Assembly (NCBI RefSeq): GCF_012843315.1
Contig: NZ_JABAEX010000006.1
Location: 1-64,000 of the forward strand
Direction: 5' to 3'
Source: Streptococcus sp. WB01_FAA12
GTDB taxonomy: Bacteria; Bacillota; Bacilli; Lactobacillales; Streptococcaceae
Length of the DNA stretch: 64,000 bases
Shown here: piece by piece, positions 9,138-20,631 of the stretch
Numbering within the stretch: position 1 is the first letter of the stretch
Layout: the number at the start of each line of letters is the position of its first letter
The notes under the pieces: generated by a model
The model's input: the letters and a program-made list of their open reading frames with translations, nothing else
The model's database searches: none
What the model was told of the DNA's origin: nothing
Made by a program: the position numbers and the translations under genes

Positions 9138-9866
9138 ATGAGTAGTGTAGATAAAATTCGTAAAATACACATTATCGTATGTTGGATGTATATATTTTTA
9201 TCATTCAAGGGGATTATAAATGACACGGAGTATTTTTTGCTTATTTTTTTAGCTTTTATCTACTCAATAGTATCACTGCCTCTATATTCTGTGAAAAATA
9301 AAATAGTATCTATCTGTCTAGCCATAAATTCGGTTCTGTTAATGAGTTTCCCAATTTTAATCAATAAATTTTTCCCAGAAAGTTTTTTCACTTATATCGT
9401 ATTAATAAGTGTTTTTATCCTAGAGTTAGCAATCTTTCATTTAATTGGTAAAGATTTTGATACTAAATTGACTAACGAATATAAAAAAATTAGTCAGTTC
9501 AAAAGCAAGGTGTCTCAATCTCCTCGGATAAAATACTTAGAGATTTCTAGTTTCATATTAACCATATTTCCATTTATTCTTCATGGTACAGTTGATAATC
9601 ATGTACTGACTCTTATCTTTTTGATAAAAATTTGTGTAGATACTACGATAAAATTTTTATTCATCAGATTATTTGACACAAGTACTTTAATGAAGAGGAG
9701 AATATTTTTTCTTTTCGCATTGGATGTTATAGTTTACTTGTTTTTAGGATATCTTTTAGTGATTCAAAAAGCAGGCTATTTGTTTTCAGTTTTACTTCTT
9801 TTCTCTAATTTTTCAGTTCCATTTATCAAAGAAAAGGAATACGAATTATTTAAAAATAGTAATTAA
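9138..9866 (+). CDS. Unknown polytopic membrane protein next to an Rgg regulator
   Basis: About 242 residues from the ATG at 9138, chosen because AGAGG lies about 8 bases upstream; an in-frame ATG at 9111 is possible. It has about seven hydrophobic helices, a Lys-rich cytoplasmic loop near residues 120-140, and a charged C-terminal tail. I recognise no family. The gene is visibly more AT-rich than the core genes, and with the divergent regulator and following hairpin-rich DNA it looks like accessory sequence. By position it could be a bacteriocin-immunity or transport protein, but nothing in the sequence proves that. Confidence 0.65.
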   Translation: MSSVDKIRKIHIIVCWMYIFLSFKGIINDTEYFLLIFLAFIYSIVSLPLYSVKNKIVSICLAINSVLLMSFPILINKFFPESFFTYIVLISVFILELAIFHLIGKDFDTKLTNEYKKISQFKSKVSQSPRIKYLEISSFILTIFPFILHGTVDNHVLTLIFLIKICVDTTIKFLFIRLFDTSTLMKRRIFFLFALDVIVYLFLGYLLVIQKAGYLFSVLLLFSNFSVPFIKEKEYELFKNSN

Positions 9867-10323
9867 TAGAAACATAGGTTAAGTCTTAGAATAGCTTAAA
9901 ATCAGATATGATAAAGGGAAATAGTCTTATCTAGGGAACTAAGTGCTATAAACACAGTCGACGATCACTTATTAGGAATACATTTTAATTAGGCTTAATA
10001 AGAATGGAGAAATCCTATGGAGAACGTATGACTCTTAAGCTTCAAATACCTTAGTTCTCGTGATTTTTGAGCTATTCTAGCTTTAGAATCCTTCAGAACG
10101 TAAAATTTTAAGCAGTCAAAGACCTAGAATACTCATAAAACATTTATTTTATAGCAATTCTAAGTTTAGAATTGCATGGATATATATGTATTTGAGCTGT
10201 TCGATAGTTTGGACAGCTCTATTCTGAGAAATCTGAGCTATCAATGCTTTAGAATAGTATTTCGCCAATGGTTTTTATTGAAGGATTGCTTATTTTATGC
10301 TACTCTAAAATAAAACTGATTTA
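9867..10323. repeat. Non-coding AT-rich region with recurrent ATTCTA/TAGAAT hairpins
   Basis: No credible gene. A TTAGAAT core recurs at about 9888, 10083, 10166 and 10246. Two copies form hairpins: ATTCTA/TAGAAT at 10074-10089 and a perfect 9-bp GCAATTCTA/TAGAATTGC at 10154-10175. A separate 7-bp stem GAGCTGT/ACAGCTC lies at 10194-10219. None has a following T run, so they are not ordinary terminators. Confidence 0.6.
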
Positions 10324-10347
10324 ATGGAGCAAATGGAGAATCGTTAC

Positions 10348-10554
10348 ATGAAATATTTTTTTGCAGGAATTGGTGAGATAAGATTTATTAGTTATCTATT
10401 GTCTCTATGTGTAGGACTAGCCCCTCTTTTTCATATCTATGTTATAGGTTCTGAAATGAGTTTTGTGAACATAGTATTATCTATTTTGGGAATTATATTT
10501 GTTTGTATTTTAACTATTGCTCGATTTTATAGGAAGTTTTTCTATAAAGAATAG
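10348..10554 (+). CDS. Small two-helix membrane protein, unknown
   Basis: From the ATG at 10348 (GGAG 8 bases upstream) the product is 68 residues: MKYFFAGIGEIRF, two hydrophobic helices (about residues 14-35 and 40-60), and a basic C-terminus (RFYRKFFYKE). In-frame ATGs at 10324 and 10333 have poorer ribosome sites. Small proteins of this kind near regulators and bacteriocin-like loci are often immunity proteins, but no family is recognised. A strong terminator follows at once, supporting a real transcription unit. Confidence 0.55.
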   Translation: MKYFFAGIGEIRFISYLLSLCVGLAPLFHIYVIGSEMSFVNIVLSILGIIFVCILTIARFYRKFFYKE

Positions 10555-10573
10555 TTTGGATTTGAAAAGTGTC

Positions 10574-10625
10574 CAGATTGAAGAAAAAGTCCATTTTGGA
10601 CAATTTTCTTCAATCTTTTTCTTTT
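10574..10625 (+). terminator. Terminator after the small membrane protein
   Basis: A long stem, GATTGAAGAAAA then GTCCA, pairs with TGGAC then TTTTCTTCAATC around a short T-rich loop; a TTTTTC run follows. Confidence 0.9.
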
Positions 10626-10694
10626 ACTAGAGAAAGTAGAAAACTCTTAAAAATAGCATTATATCAGCATTCCTAAGAGTTTCTACTATATAAT

Positions 10695-10772
10695 AGCCAA
10701 CCTTCAAAAGAGCAATTTTGCAACTCTGATAGGGTTTGTTTACGTTCTGAGAGTCCTTTAGGACTCTTTTTT
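10695..10772 (+). ncRNA. Candidate small RNA or orphan terminated leader
   Basis: A TATAAT box at 10689-10694 is followed about 55 bases later by a strong terminator (AGAGTCCT/AGGACTCT, loop TT, then TTTTTT at 10750-10772), with no ORF between. The would-be RNA of about 75 nt includes an internal AGAG...CTCT stem. No good -35 box is visible; a near-perfect inverted repeat (GTAGAAAACTCTTA with TAAGAGTTTCTAC, 10637-10686) occupies that region and may bind an activator. It could instead be the end of a longer transcript. Confidence 0.45.
10750..10772 (+). terminator. Terminator of the candidate small RNA
   Basis: An 8-bp perfect stem AGAGTCCT/AGGACTCT with a 2-base loop is followed by six T residues. 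Confidence 0.88.
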
Positions 10773-10877
10773 GTTTTGCTAGAACAAAAAGTGTAAATAT
10801 CTTTTCAGAATGATCTTTTTGTATGAATTCAATGCAATGTTTTAAATTGTCTTAAAACTCAAATAGTATAAATAAGC

Positions 10878-10908
10878 TTATTATATGTAAAAATATATCA
10901 TATAATAA
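10878..10908. promoter_or_regulatory. 10-bp inverted repeat upstream of the arginine operon
   Basis: TTATTATATG and CATATAATAA form perfect arms with an 11-base AT spacer, about 40 bases upstream of the -35 box of the abpA-like/argGH promoter. It may be a second regulator site or an AT-rich cruciform; no T run follows. Confidence 0.4.
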
Positions 10909-10948
10909 GAATTTTCTTGATTGAAGTGGAATAAAATACAGTTTTGAC

Positions 10949-10984
10949 TTGACAAACGAGGTTGATAAGTGTATTATTTATACA
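10949..10984 (+). promoter_or_regulatory. Promoter with ARG-box operator for the arginine operon
   Basis: TTGACA (10949-10954), a 17-base spacer and TATTAT (10972-10977) form a near-consensus vegetative promoter. The dyad TGTATTATTTATACA (10970-10984) overlaps the -10 box and resembles ArgR/AhrC operators. ArgR binding would block RNA polymerase when arginine is present. An argR gene lies at 47723. Confidence 0.75.
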
Positions 10985-11017
10985 ATTTAAAAGTATAAAA
11001 ATAAGAGGAGGTTTTCT

Positions 11018-11824
11018 ATGAATAAAGTAAAGAAGGTGCTGATGACGATGTTTGGTTTGCTTATGTTTCCCTTATTATTTGCTTGTAGTAACAGTCAGTC
11101 CCAAGGTGTTGAAGGCATTAAGGCTAAAGGAAAATTGGTGGTGGCCCTAAATCCAGAGTTTGCTCCATTTGAATACCAGAAATTGGTCGATGGAAAAAAT
11201 CAGATTGTAGGTTCAGATGTTGAGCTAGCCAAAGCCATCGCAAAGGAGCTAGGTGTGGAAGTGGAATTCTCTCCAATGAGTTTTGACAATGTACTAGCTA
11301 GTCTTGATTCAGGCAAGGCCGATCTTGCCATATCAGGTGTTTCTAAAACGGAGGAGAGAAGTCAAGTTTACGATTTTTCAATTCCCTACTACACTTCGAA
11401 AAATAAGGTGATTGTAAGAAAATCTGAATTAACGAATTACCAATCAGTCAAGGATTTGGCTCAGAAAAAGGTTGGAGCGCAGAAAGGTTCTATCCAGGAG
11501 ACTTTGGTCAAAGAAACTTTGCAGAATTCTTCTCTCGTTTCACTTCCTAAAAATGGAAATTTGATAACAGATTTGAAATCAGGGCAACTGGATGCTCTTA
11601 TCTTTGAGGAACCAGTGGCGAAAGGATTTGTAGAGAATAATCCAGACCTAGCCATCGCTGAGTTTGATGTTGACAATGACAAAGAAGATTCCTACGCTGT
11701 TGCGATGAAAAAAGACAGTAAAGAATTAAAAGAGGCGGTTGACAAAACCATCCAGAAGTTGAAGGATTCTGGGGAGTTGGACAAATTGATTGACGATGCT
11801 TTTAAAGCCTCTATCGAAAAATAG
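11018..11824 (+). CDS. Amino-acid (probably arginine) ABC transporter substrate-binding lipoprotein
   Basis: A 268-residue protein. A lipoprotein signal peptide ends in a lipobox (LLFAC, Cys near residue 23), followed by a type II periplasmic-binding fold with GKLVVALNPEFAPFEY, the DLAISGVSKTEERSQ motif and an amino-acid-binding signature. It would be anchored to the outer membrane face and deliver an amino acid to a permease encoded elsewhere, since none is nearby. Only 15 bases separate it from argG. With the ARG-box promoter this points to arginine; the pneumococcal counterpart is, to my memory, called abpA. A strong GAGGAGG precedes the ATG. Confidence 0.85.
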   Translation: MNKVKKVLMTMFGLLMFPLLFACSNSQSQGVEGIKAKGKLVVALNPEFAPFEYQKLVDGKNQIVGSDVELAKAIAKELGVEVEFSPMSFDNVLASLDSGKADLAISGVSKTEERSQVYDFSIPYYTSKNKVIVRKSELTNYQSVKDLAQKKVGAQKGSIQETLVKETLQNSSLVSLPKNGNLITDLKSGQLDALIFEEPVAKGFVENNPDLAIAEFDVDNDKEDSYAVAMKKDSKELKEAVDKTIQKLKDSGELDKLIDDAFKASIEK

Positions 11825-11839
11825 AAAGAAGGAAGAGAA

Positions 11840-13036
11840 ATGAGTAAGGAAAAAGTTATTTTAGCCTATTCAGGTGGATTGGATACATCAGTTGCGATTA
11901 CATGGTTAAAAAAAGACTATGATGTGATTGCTGTTTGTATGGATGTGGGTGAGGGAAAAGATTTGGAGTTCATCCACGATAAAGCTCTCAAGGTTGGGGC
12001 TGTAGAGTCTTATGTCATTGATGTTAAGGAAGAATTTGCTAATGACTATGTTTTAGTGGCCCTTCAGGCTCATGCCTACTATGAACAAAAGTACCCCTTA
12101 GTATCTGCTCTGAGTCGCCCTCTTATTTCAAAAAAACTCGTTGAAATAGCTCATCAGACGGGGGCAACCACAATTGCTCATGGTTGCACAGGTAAGGGAA
12201 ACGACCAAGTTCGGTTTGAAGTCTCTATTGCAGCTTTGGATCCCAATTTAAAGGTAGTTGCACCTGTTCGTGAGTGGAAATGGTCTCGTGAAGAAGAAAT
12301 CCAATATGCCAAGGAAAACGGCGTTCCAGTTCCAGCTGACCTTGACAATCCTTACTCTATTGACCAAAATCTTTGGGGACGTGCAAATGAATGTGGTGTC
12401 TTGGAAAATCCTTGGAACCAAGCGCCAGAAGAAGCGTTTGGAATCACATCTTCTCCAGAAGAGGCACCAGACAGTCCAGAATTTATTGACATTGAGTTTA
12501 GTTGCGGGGCGCCCATATCCCTCAATGGAGAGAAGATGAAAGTGGCGGATTTGATTCAAAAGCTAAATGAAATTGCGGGCAAACACGGTGTTGGTCGTAT
12601 TGACCATGTGGAAAATCGCCTAGTCGGTATTAAGTCAAGAGAGATTTATGAGTGCCCAGGTGCTGTGACTTTATTGGCAGCTCATAAGGAGATTGAGGAC
12701 TTGACTCTTGTGAGAGAAGTGGCTCATTTCAAACCTATTATCGAAAATGAGTTGTCCAATCTCATCTATAATGCCTTGTGGTTTAGCCCAGCAACTCAGG
12801 CTTTGATAGCCTATATCAAGGAGACACAGAAAGTTGTCAATGGAACTGCAAAAGTTAAACTCTATAAGGGGAATGCTCAGGTAGTGGCTCGGAAATCTCC
12901 AAATTCTCTTTACGATGAAAATTTGGCGACTTATACTAGTGCAGATACCTTTGACCAAGATGCGGCTGTTGGATTTATCAAGCTTTGGGGGCTTCCGACT
13001 AAGGTTTATTCAGAAGTTCAGAAAAATGTTGAGTAG
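11840..13036 (+). CDS. argG: Argininosuccinate synthase
   Basis: A 398-residue enzyme of normal length. It joins citrulline and aspartate using ATP to give argininosuccinate, the penultimate step of arginine synthesis. The ATP pyrophosphatase loop [12 protein letters not shown] lies at residues 8-19, and [13 protein letters not shown] near 118 is the second family signature. GGAAGAGAA precedes the ATG. It is the second gene of the arginine operon, with argH following after 27 bases. No other arginine-pathway gene is adjacent, so citrulline must come from elsewhere (for example uptake or the deiminase pathway). Confidence 0.97.
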   Translation: MSKEKVILAYSGGLDTSVAITWLKKDYDVIAVCMDVGEGKDLEFIHDKALKVGAVESYVIDVKEEFANDYVLVALQAHAYYEQKYPLVSALSRPLISKKLVEIAHQTGATTIAHGCTGKGNDQVRFEVSIAALDPNLKVVAPVREWKWSREEEIQYAKENGVPVPADLDNPYSIDQNLWGRANECGVLENPWNQAPEEAFGITSSPEEAPDSPEFIDIEFSCGAPISLNGEKMKVADLIQKLNEIAGKHGVGRIDHVENRLVGIKSREIYECPGAVTLLAAHKEIEDLTLVREVAHFKPIIENELSNLIYNALWFSPATQALIAYIKETQKVVNGTAKVKLYKGNAQVVARKSPNSLYDENLATYTSADTFDQDAAVGFIKLWGLPTKVYSEVQKNVE

Positions 13037-13063
13037 TGACGCGATAGAAAGGGACGACAGGAT

Positions 13064-14455
13064 ATGTCGAAAAATACAAAATTATGGGGTGGTCGATTTG
13101 AAGGCACTGTGGAAGAGTGGGTAGAACAGTTCGGTGCGAGTATTTCCTTTGACCACCAGCTGGCAAAATTTGATTTGATGGGTTCCCTAGCTCATGTTCA
13201 AATGCTAGGACAGACTGGCATTTTGAGCTTGGAAGAGGCAGAGCAGATCCAAGATGGTCTGAAAGATTTGTTGCGAGATTTAGAGGCGGGAGAGCTTCAT
13301 TTTGATATTGCAAATGAAGATATTCATATGAATATGGAAGTGTTGCTGACAGAGAAAATCGGTCCTCTGGCTGGGAAATTGCACACGGCTCGTTCTCGGA
13401 ATGACCAAGTCGCAACGGATATGCACTTATATCTAAAGGAGCAGCTTGGACATGTCTTGGATAAGTTGGCGAACCTGAACAGTGTTTTGCTGGATTTAGC
13501 TGAAAAACATGTGGAAACCATCATGCCAGGCTATACCCATTTACAGCACGCCCAACCGATTAGTTTTGCCCACCATCTCATGGCTTATTACAATATGTTT
13601 CAAAGGGACAGCGAGCGATTCGCATTTAACTTGAAACATACGGACCTATCTCCACTGGGTGCGGCTGCCTTGGCGGGGACAACTTTTCCAATCAATCGTC
13701 AATTATCGAGTGATTTACTGGGTTTCCAACAACCCTATACCAATTCCTTGGATGCCGTGAGTGACCGTGATTTTATCTTAGAATTTCTGTCAAATGCCAG
13801 CATTTTGATGATGCATATGAGTCGTTTTTGTGAGGAAATCATCAATTGGTGCAGTTTTGAGTATCAGTACATTAGCTTGTCTGATAGCTTTTCAACGGGT
13901 TCATCTATCATGCCCCAGAAGAAAAATCCTGATATGGCCGAATTGATTCGAGGGAAGACAGGACGAGTTTACGGGAACTTGCTTGGACTATTGACCGTCA
14001 CGAAGTCGTTGCCTCTGGCCTATAATAAGGATTTGCAAGAGGACAAGGAAGGCATGTTTGATACAGTAGAAACGATTTTAAATTCTCTAGATGTGTTGGC
14101 AGGTATGCTATCGAGCATGCAGGTTAATAAGGCCAAAATGCAGCAATCCACAGAGAATGATTTTTCGAATGCGACCGAACTGGCAGATTATTTGGCAGAA
14201 AAAGGCCTCCCCTTTAGAGAAGCGCATGAAATAGTAGGGAAATTGGTTCTAGACTCTATCAAGCATGATAAAAATATCCAAGATTGGGATTTGAAGGAGT
14301 TGCAAGTCTACCATCCCTTGATTGAAGAGGATATTTATATCTACTTGCGCCCAGAAACCGCTGTTCAGAGACGGAATTCCTTAGGAGGAACCGGCTTTGA
14401 GCAAGTGAAATACCAGATAGAACAAGCGAAGAAAGAACTTAAAGGGGAAAATTGA
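13064..14455 (+). CDS. argH: Argininosuccinate lyase
   Basis: A 463-residue enzyme that splits argininosuccinate into arginine and fumarate. It belongs to the fumarase/aspartase superfamily, whose signature [11 protein letters not shown] is present near residue 283, together with the SRNDQVATD motif near 112 and the catalytic [15 protein letters not shown] region near 152 ([11 protein letters not shown]). GGACGACAGG lies upstream of the ATG. It is last in the operon and ends at a strong hairpin. In pneumococcus argGH is strain-variable, so this island may have been gained or lost repeatedly. Confidence 0.97.
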   Translation: MSKNTKLWGGRFEGTVEEWVEQFGASISFDHQLAKFDLMGSLAHVQMLGQTGILSLEEAEQIQDGLKDLLRDLEAGELHFDIANEDIHMNMEVLLTEKIGPLAGKLHTARSRNDQVATDMHLYLKEQLGHVLDKLANLNSVLLDLAEKHVETIMPGYTHLQHAQPISFAHHLMAYYNMFQRDSERFAFNLKHTDLSPLGAAALAGTTFPINRQLSSDLLGFQQPYTNSLDAVSDRDFILEFLSNASILMMHMSRFCEEIINWCSFEYQYISLSDSFSTGSSIMPQKKNPDMAELIRGKTGRVYGNLLGLLTVTKSLPLAYNKDLQEDKEGMFDTVETILNSLDVLAGMLSSMQVNKAKMQQSTENDFSNATELADYLAEKGLPFREAHEIVGKLVLDSIKHDKNIQDWDLKELQVYHPLIEEDIYIYLRPETAVQRRNSLGGTGFEQVKYQIEQAKKELKGEN

Positions 14456-14469
14456 TTCATTTGCAAAGT

Positions 14470-15738
<1,269 letters not shown>

Positions 15739-15878
15739 ATTGACAAATTTTCTCAATTTGCTACAATAATAAAAGCAATAGAAATGATGGTCAAAGCTCA
15801 TGGATGTTGCAGGCTTTTTTGTCCTGCACTTCTTTGGAGTTTTGACTGTTTTTGTGTCGTTTAAGGGAAAGGATAAGA

Positions 15879-16334
15879 ATGACTCAGCAAGACTTTCGGA
15901 CAAAAGTTGGAAAAACAGTTTTTGGTGTTCGGGCGACAGCCTTGATTCTCCAAAATGGCAAGATCCTAGTCACCAAAGACAAGGGCAAATATTACACTAT
16001 TGGTGGTGCGATTCGAGTCAATGAAAGCACGGAAGACGCGGTAGTCCGTGAAGTGAGGGAAGAACTGGGTGTCAAAGCTCAAGCTGGGCAGCTAGCTTTC
16101 GTGGTTGAAAATCGTTTTGAACAGGGCGGTGTTTCCTATCACAACATCGAGTTTCATTATCTGGTGAACTTGCTTGAAGATGCTCCATTGACCATGCAGG
16201 AAGATGAGAAAACGCAGCCTTGTGAGTGGATTGACTTGGATCAGCTCCAGAATATCCAGCTCGTTCCAGCTTTTTTGAAAACAGCTCTACCAGATTGGGA
16301 CGGCCAACTAAGACACATCCATCTTGAGGAATAG
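15879..16334 (+). CDS. Nudix hydrolase
   Basis: The start at 15879 (MTQQDFRTKVGK) is supported by GGGAAAGGA upstream; an earlier open frame to 15852 lacks a site. The 151-residue product has a full Nudix box GGAIRVNESTEDAVVREVRE then ELGV near residues 45-70, which binds metal and cleaves a nucleoside-diphosphate-linked substrate. The substrate is unknown. A TTGACA/TACAAT promoter lies at 15740-15767, and a TGCAGG/CCTGCA hairpin sits in the leader at 15808-15828. The next Nudix gene starts 9 bases later. Confidence 0.88.
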   Translation: MTQQDFRTKVGKTVFGVRATALILQNGKILVTKDKGKYYTIGGAIRVNESTEDAVVREVREELGVKAQAGQLAFVVENRFEQGGVSYHNIEFHYLVNLLEDAPLTMQEDEKTQPCEWIDLDQLQNIQLVPAFLKTALPDWDGQLRHIHLEE

Positions 16335-16342
16335 GAGAGAAA

Positions 16343-16774
16343 ATGATGGTTAAGCTTATTGCCCATGTACTTGTTTATAGTGGCGGTGATTATTTGCTCA
16401 TTCAGCGTTCGGAAATTAAAAGAGGAGAACCCAACGTTTATCCAACTTACTGGGATATTCCTGGTGGCGGGGTTGAAAAGGGTGAACTTCCGCGAGATGG
16501 TGCTCTTAGAGAATGTGTTGAAGAAGCGGGAGTTAGGCTAGATAGCAGTTCGCTCAAACTTCTTCACGAAGATAGTCAACTGGATACCTCTAAGGATACG
16601 GTCTTTACTCGCTTAGTTTATAAAGCAGAGTGGGTTGGGGAGAAGCCAATTATCAGATTAGATCCTGAAGAGCATACACACTTTAAATGGGTTACTATGG
16701 CTCAAGCTCTAGAGGAGGAGAAGTTAGTTCCTTATTTGCGAGAAATTTTTGAAAGGTTAAGAAATGACTTATAA
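16343..16774 (+). CDS. Nudix hydrolase (MutT-like)
   Basis: A 143-residue protein; tandem Met codons (16343, 16346) follow GGAGAG. The Nudix box [19 protein letters not shown] then VEEAGV lies near residues 37-62. It differs enough from the preceding Nudix protein to be a distinct family member rather than a recent copy. The substrate is unknown; MutT-like enzymes often clean oxidised or unusual nucleotides. Its end overlaps the mnmG start by 11 bases, so translation is coupled. Confidence 0.88.
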   Translation: MMVKLIAHVLVYSGGDYLLIQRSEIKRGEPNVYPTYWDIPGGGVEKGELPRDGALRECVEEAGVRLDSSSLKLLHEDSQLDTSKDTVFTRLVYKAEWVGEKPIIRLDPEEHTHFKWVTMAQALEEEKLVPYLREIFERLRNDL

Positions 16775-18677
16775 TTTTACAGAAGAATACGATATTATTG
16801 TAATCGGTGCGGGACACGCTGGGGTCGAGGCTTCCTTGGCTGCCAGCCGTATGGGTTGTAAGGTTCTGCTCGCGACCATCAACATTGAAATGCTGGCTTT
16901 CATGCCTTGTAACCCTTCTATCGGTGGTTCTGCCAAGGGGATTGTCGTGCGTGAAGTCGATGCCCTCGGTGGCGAGATGGCCAAAACCATTGACAAGACC
17001 TACATCCAGATGAAGATGCTCAACACTGGCAAAGGTCCAGCAGTTCGAGCTCTTCGTGCGCAGGCTGACAAGGAGCTTTACTCTAAGGAAATGCGCAAGA
17101 CAGTTGAAAATCAAGAGAATCTCACCCTCCGTCAAACCATGATTGATGAGATTTTGGTGGAAGATGGCAAGGTTGTCGGTGTGCGTACGGCGACCCATCA
17201 AGAGTATGCTGCCAAGGCTGTTATCGTGACCACAGGAACTGCTCTCCGTGGAGAAATTATCATCGGAGACCTCAAGTACTCATCAGGACCAAACCACAGC
17301 CTAGCTTCGATTAACCTAGCTGATAATCTTAAGGATCTTGGACTCGAAATCGGTCGTTTCAAGACAGGAACGCCTCCACGTGTCAAGGCTTCCTCTATCA
17401 ATTATGATGTGACAGAGATTCAGCCAGGGGACGAAGTGCCTAATCACTTCTCATACACTTCACGTGATGAGGACTATGTCAAAGATCAGGTACCATGTTG
17501 GTTGACCTATACCAATGGTACCAGTCATGAGATTATCCAAAACAACCTCCACCGTGCGCCTATGTTTACAGGTGTGGTCAAGGGAGTGGGACCTCGTTAC
17601 TGTCCATCAATTGAGGACAAGATTGTGCGCTTTGCGGACAAGGAACGCCACCAACTCTTTCTAGAACCCGAAGGGCGTGACACTGAGGAAGTCTATGTTC
17701 AGGGACTTTCAACCAGTCTGCCTGAGGATGTCCAACGTGAGCTGGTTCATTCCATTAAAGGTCTGGAAAATGCTGAAATGATGCGAACTGGTTATGCCAT
17801 TGAGTACGACATGGTCTTGCCTCACCAGTTGCGTGCGACTCTGGAAACCAAGAAAATATCAGGCCTCTTCACAGCTGGTCAGACAAATGGAACGTCAGGT
17901 TACGAAGAAGCTGCTGGTCAAGGGATTATCGCGGGTATCAATGCGGCTCTGAAAATCCAAGGCAAGCCAGAGTTGATTTTGAAACGAAGCGACGGTTATA
18001 TTGGGGTCATGATTGACGACTTGGTGACCAAGGGAACCGTTGAACCCTACCGTCTCTTGACCAGTCGAGCTGAATACCGTCTCATTCTTCGTCATGACAA
18101 TGCGGATATGCGTTTGACAGAGATGGGACGCGAGATTGGTCTTGTAGATGATGAACGCTGGGCTCGTTTTGAAATCAAGAAAAATCAATTTGACAATGAG
18201 ATGAAGCGACTAGATAGCATCAAACTCAAGCCAGTCAAGGAAACCAATGCTAAGGTTGAGGAGATGGGCTTCAAGCCATTGACAGATGCAGTGACAGCCA
18301 AAGAATTTCTCCGTCGGCCAGAAGTTTCTTACCAAGATGTGGTGGCCTTCATCGGACCAGCTGCTGAGGACTTAGATGACAAGATTATCGAATTGATTGA
18401 AACAGAAATCAAGTACGAAGGCTATATTTCCAAAGCCATGGATCAGGTTGCCAAGATGAAACGCATGGAAGAAAAACGTATTCCAGCTAACATTGACTGG
18501 GATGACATTGATTCTATCGCAACCGAAGCCCGCCAGAAGTTCAAACTCATCAATCCAGAAACCATCGGCCAAGCCAGCCGTATTTCGGGAGTAAACCCTG
18601 CAGATATTTCTATTTTGATGGTCTATCTTGAAGGTAAAAATCGTAGTATTTCTAAAAATCAAGAAAAGAAAGCATAG
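16764..18677 (+). CDS. mnmG: tRNA uridine 5-carboxymethylaminomethyl modification enzyme
   Basis: A 637-residue protein, typical for the family (also called GidA). It uses FAD, NADH and folate with MnmE to build the cmnm5 group on U34 of tRNA. The FAD dinucleotide motif [19 protein letters not shown] is at residues 13-31, [11 protein letters not shown] near 155, and the C-terminal helical MnmE-binding part includes [17 protein letters not shown] near 615. The ATG is inside the end of the Nudix gene, with AAGG upstream. It is functionally linked to mnmA upstream. Confidence 0.97.
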   Translation: MTYNFTEEYDIIVIGAGHAGVEASLAASRMGCKVLLATINIEMLAFMPCNPSIGGSAKGIVVREVDALGGEMAKTIDKTYIQMKMLNTGKGPAVRALRAQADKELYSKEMRKTVENQENLTLRQTMIDEILVEDGKVVGVRTATHQEYAAKAVIVTTGTALRGEIIIGDLKYSSGPNHSLASINLADNLKDLGLEIGRFKTGTPPRVKASSINYDVTEIQPGDEVPNHFSYTSRDEDYVKDQVPCWLTYTNGTSHEIIQNNLHRAPMFTGVVKGVGPRYCPSIEDKIVRFADKERHQLFLEPEGRDTEEVYVQGLSTSLPEDVQRELVHSIKGLENAEMMRTGYAIEYDMVLPHQLRATLETKKISGLFTAGQTNGTSGYEEAAGQGIIAGINAALKIQGKPELILKRSDGYIGVMIDDLVTKGTVEPYRLLTSRAEYRLILRHDNADMRLTEMGREIGLVDDERWARFEIKKNQFDNEMKRLDSIKLKPVKETNAKVEEMGFKPLTDAVTAKEFLRRPEVSYQDVVAFIGPAAEDLDDKIIELIETEIKYEGYISKAMDQVAKMKRMEEKRIPANIDWDDIDSIATEARQKFKLINPETIGQASRISGVNPADISILMVYLEGKNRSISKNQEKKA

Positions 18678-18679
18678 AA

Positions 18680-18708
18680 AAAACAGCTCCGAAGACGGAG
18701 CTGTTTTG
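18680..18708. terminator. Bidirectional terminator between mnmG and rnjA
   Basis: AACAGCTCC/GGAGCTGTT, a 9-bp stem with a 6-base loop and A/T flanks, lies between convergent genes. Confidence 0.92.
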
Positions 18709-18713
18709 TTGAT

Positions 18714-20396
18714 TTATTCTTCTTCGTCTGGTGTGAGGATCATCGGGATGATAATCGGTTCACGTTCCGTATTTTCATAGAGGAAAGGACGAATGGCGTT
18801 GACAATGGCGCCATTGACAGATTGTACGCTAGCATCTTTGTTCTTCAGTGCGATACGAATAGCATTGAAGAGGATGCGCTGGCTTTGGCGAATCAAGTCT
18901 CCAGACTCTCGCATGTAGACAAAGCCTCGGCTGAGGATATCTGGGCCAGACAAGATCATTTTAGACTTGAAGTCAACAGTAGCGACTGCTAGAACGACAC
19001 CATCTTCAGATAGATCACGACGGTCTTTGAGGACAGCCGCACCGATTTCACCGATACGATTTCCATCGACATAGATGTCTTGGGCATTGAAGTGACCTGC
19101 GATACGAGCAGAATTAGCAGTAAGGGCAAGGACATCACCATTGCTCATGATAAAGATATTGTCCTTTTCAACACCAGTATCCACTGCTAGTCCAGCGTGG
19201 ACTTTCTGCATGCGGTATTCACCGTGGACAGGCATGAAGTATTTTGGCTTGATCAAGCGGAGCATGAGTTTTTGCTCTTGCTGACCACCGTGTCCAGAGG
19301 TGTGGATGTTGTTGATTTTACCGTGGATAACTTCGACACCAGCTTCAGAAATGATGTTAATCAGCTTGTTGACGCTAGTGGTGTTTCCAGGGATTGGGCT
19401 AGAAGAGAAGATAACGGTATCACCGGGTTGGAGTTGCACCTGACGGTGAGTTCCGTTAGCGATACGAGAGAGGGCTGCCATAGGCTCACCCTGACTACCT
19501 GTACAGAGGATAAGGACCTCGCCTGCAGGATAGTCTTTGATTTCATTTGGTTCGATAAAGGTTCCCTTAGGAGCTTTGATGTAGCCAAGTTCGATTCCGT
19601 TGACAATGGCTTTTTCCATGGAACGTCCAAAGACCGCAATCTTACGTCCAGTCTTAACAGCGGCATCCGTTGCTTGCTGGAGACGGAAGATATTTGAGGC
19701 AAAGGATGCAAAGATGATGCGTCCTTCAATACCTTGAATGATCTTCATGATAGACTGACCAACGACTTTTTCAGAGTTGGTAAAGGTTGGCACTTCTGCA
19801 TTTGTCGAGTCAGAGAGGAGACAGAGCACACCTTCCTCCCCAAGGGCAGCCATCCGGTGCAAGTCTGCAGGTTCTCCAACTGGAGTAAAGTCAAACTTAA
19901 AGTCACCCGTACAAACAATTTTACCTTGAGGAGTATGAATGACAATCCCCAAAGGCTCTGGAATAGAGTGGGTTGTTCTAAAGAAAGTTGCCTTGAGATT
20001 TTTAAAGGTCAACTCAGTGTTGTGGTTGATTTCGTAAAGTTTGGCGTTTCGCAAGAGGCCGTGTTCTTCGAGTTTTCCACGGATCAAAGCCAAGGCAAGC
20101 GGTCCAGCGTAGATAGGGACATTCGCTTGCTTGAGCAGGAAGGGAATCCCACCGATGTGGTCCTCGTGTCCGTGTGTGATCAAGACAGCCTTGACGCGGT
20201 CGATATTGTCCACGATGTAAGAGTAGTCGGGGATAACGTAGTCGATACCGAGCAAGTCATCTTCTGGGAATTTAATCCCAGCATCGACGATGATAATCTC
20301 GTCTTGGTATTCAATTCCATATGTATTTTTCCCGATTTCTCCCAGACCACCGATGGCAAAAACGCCGACTTCTTCAGGTTTAAGAGTGTAGGCCAT
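18714..20396 (-). CDS. rnjA: Ribonuclease J1
   Basis: A 560-residue metallo-beta-lactamase/beta-CASP nuclease. The zinc motif HGHEDHIGG lies near residues 74-82, GDFKFD near 164, and the beta-CASP and C-terminal oligomerisation domains follow. RNase J1 degrades and matures mRNA, with 5'-exonuclease and endonuclease activity, in Firmicutes lacking RNase E. rpoY is 1 base upstream in the same transcript, the conserved arrangement in this order of bacteria. Which paralogue (J1 rather than J2) is inferred from the rpoY linkage and the length. Confidence 0.95.
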   Translation of the reverse strand: MAYTLKPEEVGVFAIGGLGEIGKNTYGIEYQDEIIIVDAGIKFPEDDLLGIDYVIPDYSYIVDNIDRVKAVLITHGHEDHIGGIPFLLKQANVPIYAGPLALALIRGKLEEHGLLRNAKLYEINHNTELTFKNLKATFFRTTHSIPEPLGIVIHTPQGKIVCTGDFKFDFTPVGEPADLHRMAALGEEGVLCLLSDSTNAEVPTFTNSEKVVGQSIMKIIQGIEGRIIFASFASNIFRLQQATDAAVKTGRKIAVFGRSMEKAIVNGIELGYIKAPKGTFIEPNEIKDYPAGEVLILCTGSQGEPMAALSRIANGTHRQVQLQPGDTVIFSSSPIPGNTTSVNKLINIISEAGVEVIHGKINNIHTSGHGGQQEQKLMLRLIKPKYFMPVHGEYRMQKVHAGLAVDTGVEKDNIFIMSNGDVLALTANSARIAGHFNAQDIYVDGNRIGEIGAAVLKDRRDLSEDGVVLAVATVDFKSKMILSGPDILSRGFVYMRESGDLIRQSQRILFNAIRIALKNKDASVQSVNGAIVNAIRPFLYENTEREPIIIPMILTPDEEE

Positions 20397-20397
20397 A

Positions 20398-20631
20398 TTA
20401 GAACTCCGTGATTTCGAAAGCGCCAGTTTCTTTTTCGTAATCTAGCAATTTGTCAGACAAGAGTTCGATATACTCGATGTTGTACTCTGGGCGGTTTTCT
20501 TCGACAAGTTGGCGAGCAGCGATACGGCCCTCAAGTTCTGAGTTGGCATCGATGTCTAGGTAAAGTGCGCGTGTTGTTTCACGACGTGGGCTACGTTCTT
20601 TTGTTTCTTGATAAAAAACTTTGTAAATCAT
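20398..20631 (-). CDS. rpoY: RNA polymerase epsilon subunit
   Basis: A 77-residue protein of the DUF1447 family, with [18 protein letters not shown] and the RAQYLD-like [15 protein letters not shown] region. It is a small auxiliary subunit of Firmicute RNA polymerase, encoded immediately before rnjA in many Bacilli. AGGAAC lies upstream of the ATG. It is the promoter-proximal gene of the rpoY-rnjA operon. Confidence 0.93.
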   Translation of the reverse strand: MIYKVFYQETKERSPRRETTRALYLDIDANSELEGRIAARQLVEENRPEYNIEYIELLSDKLLDYEKETGAFEITEF

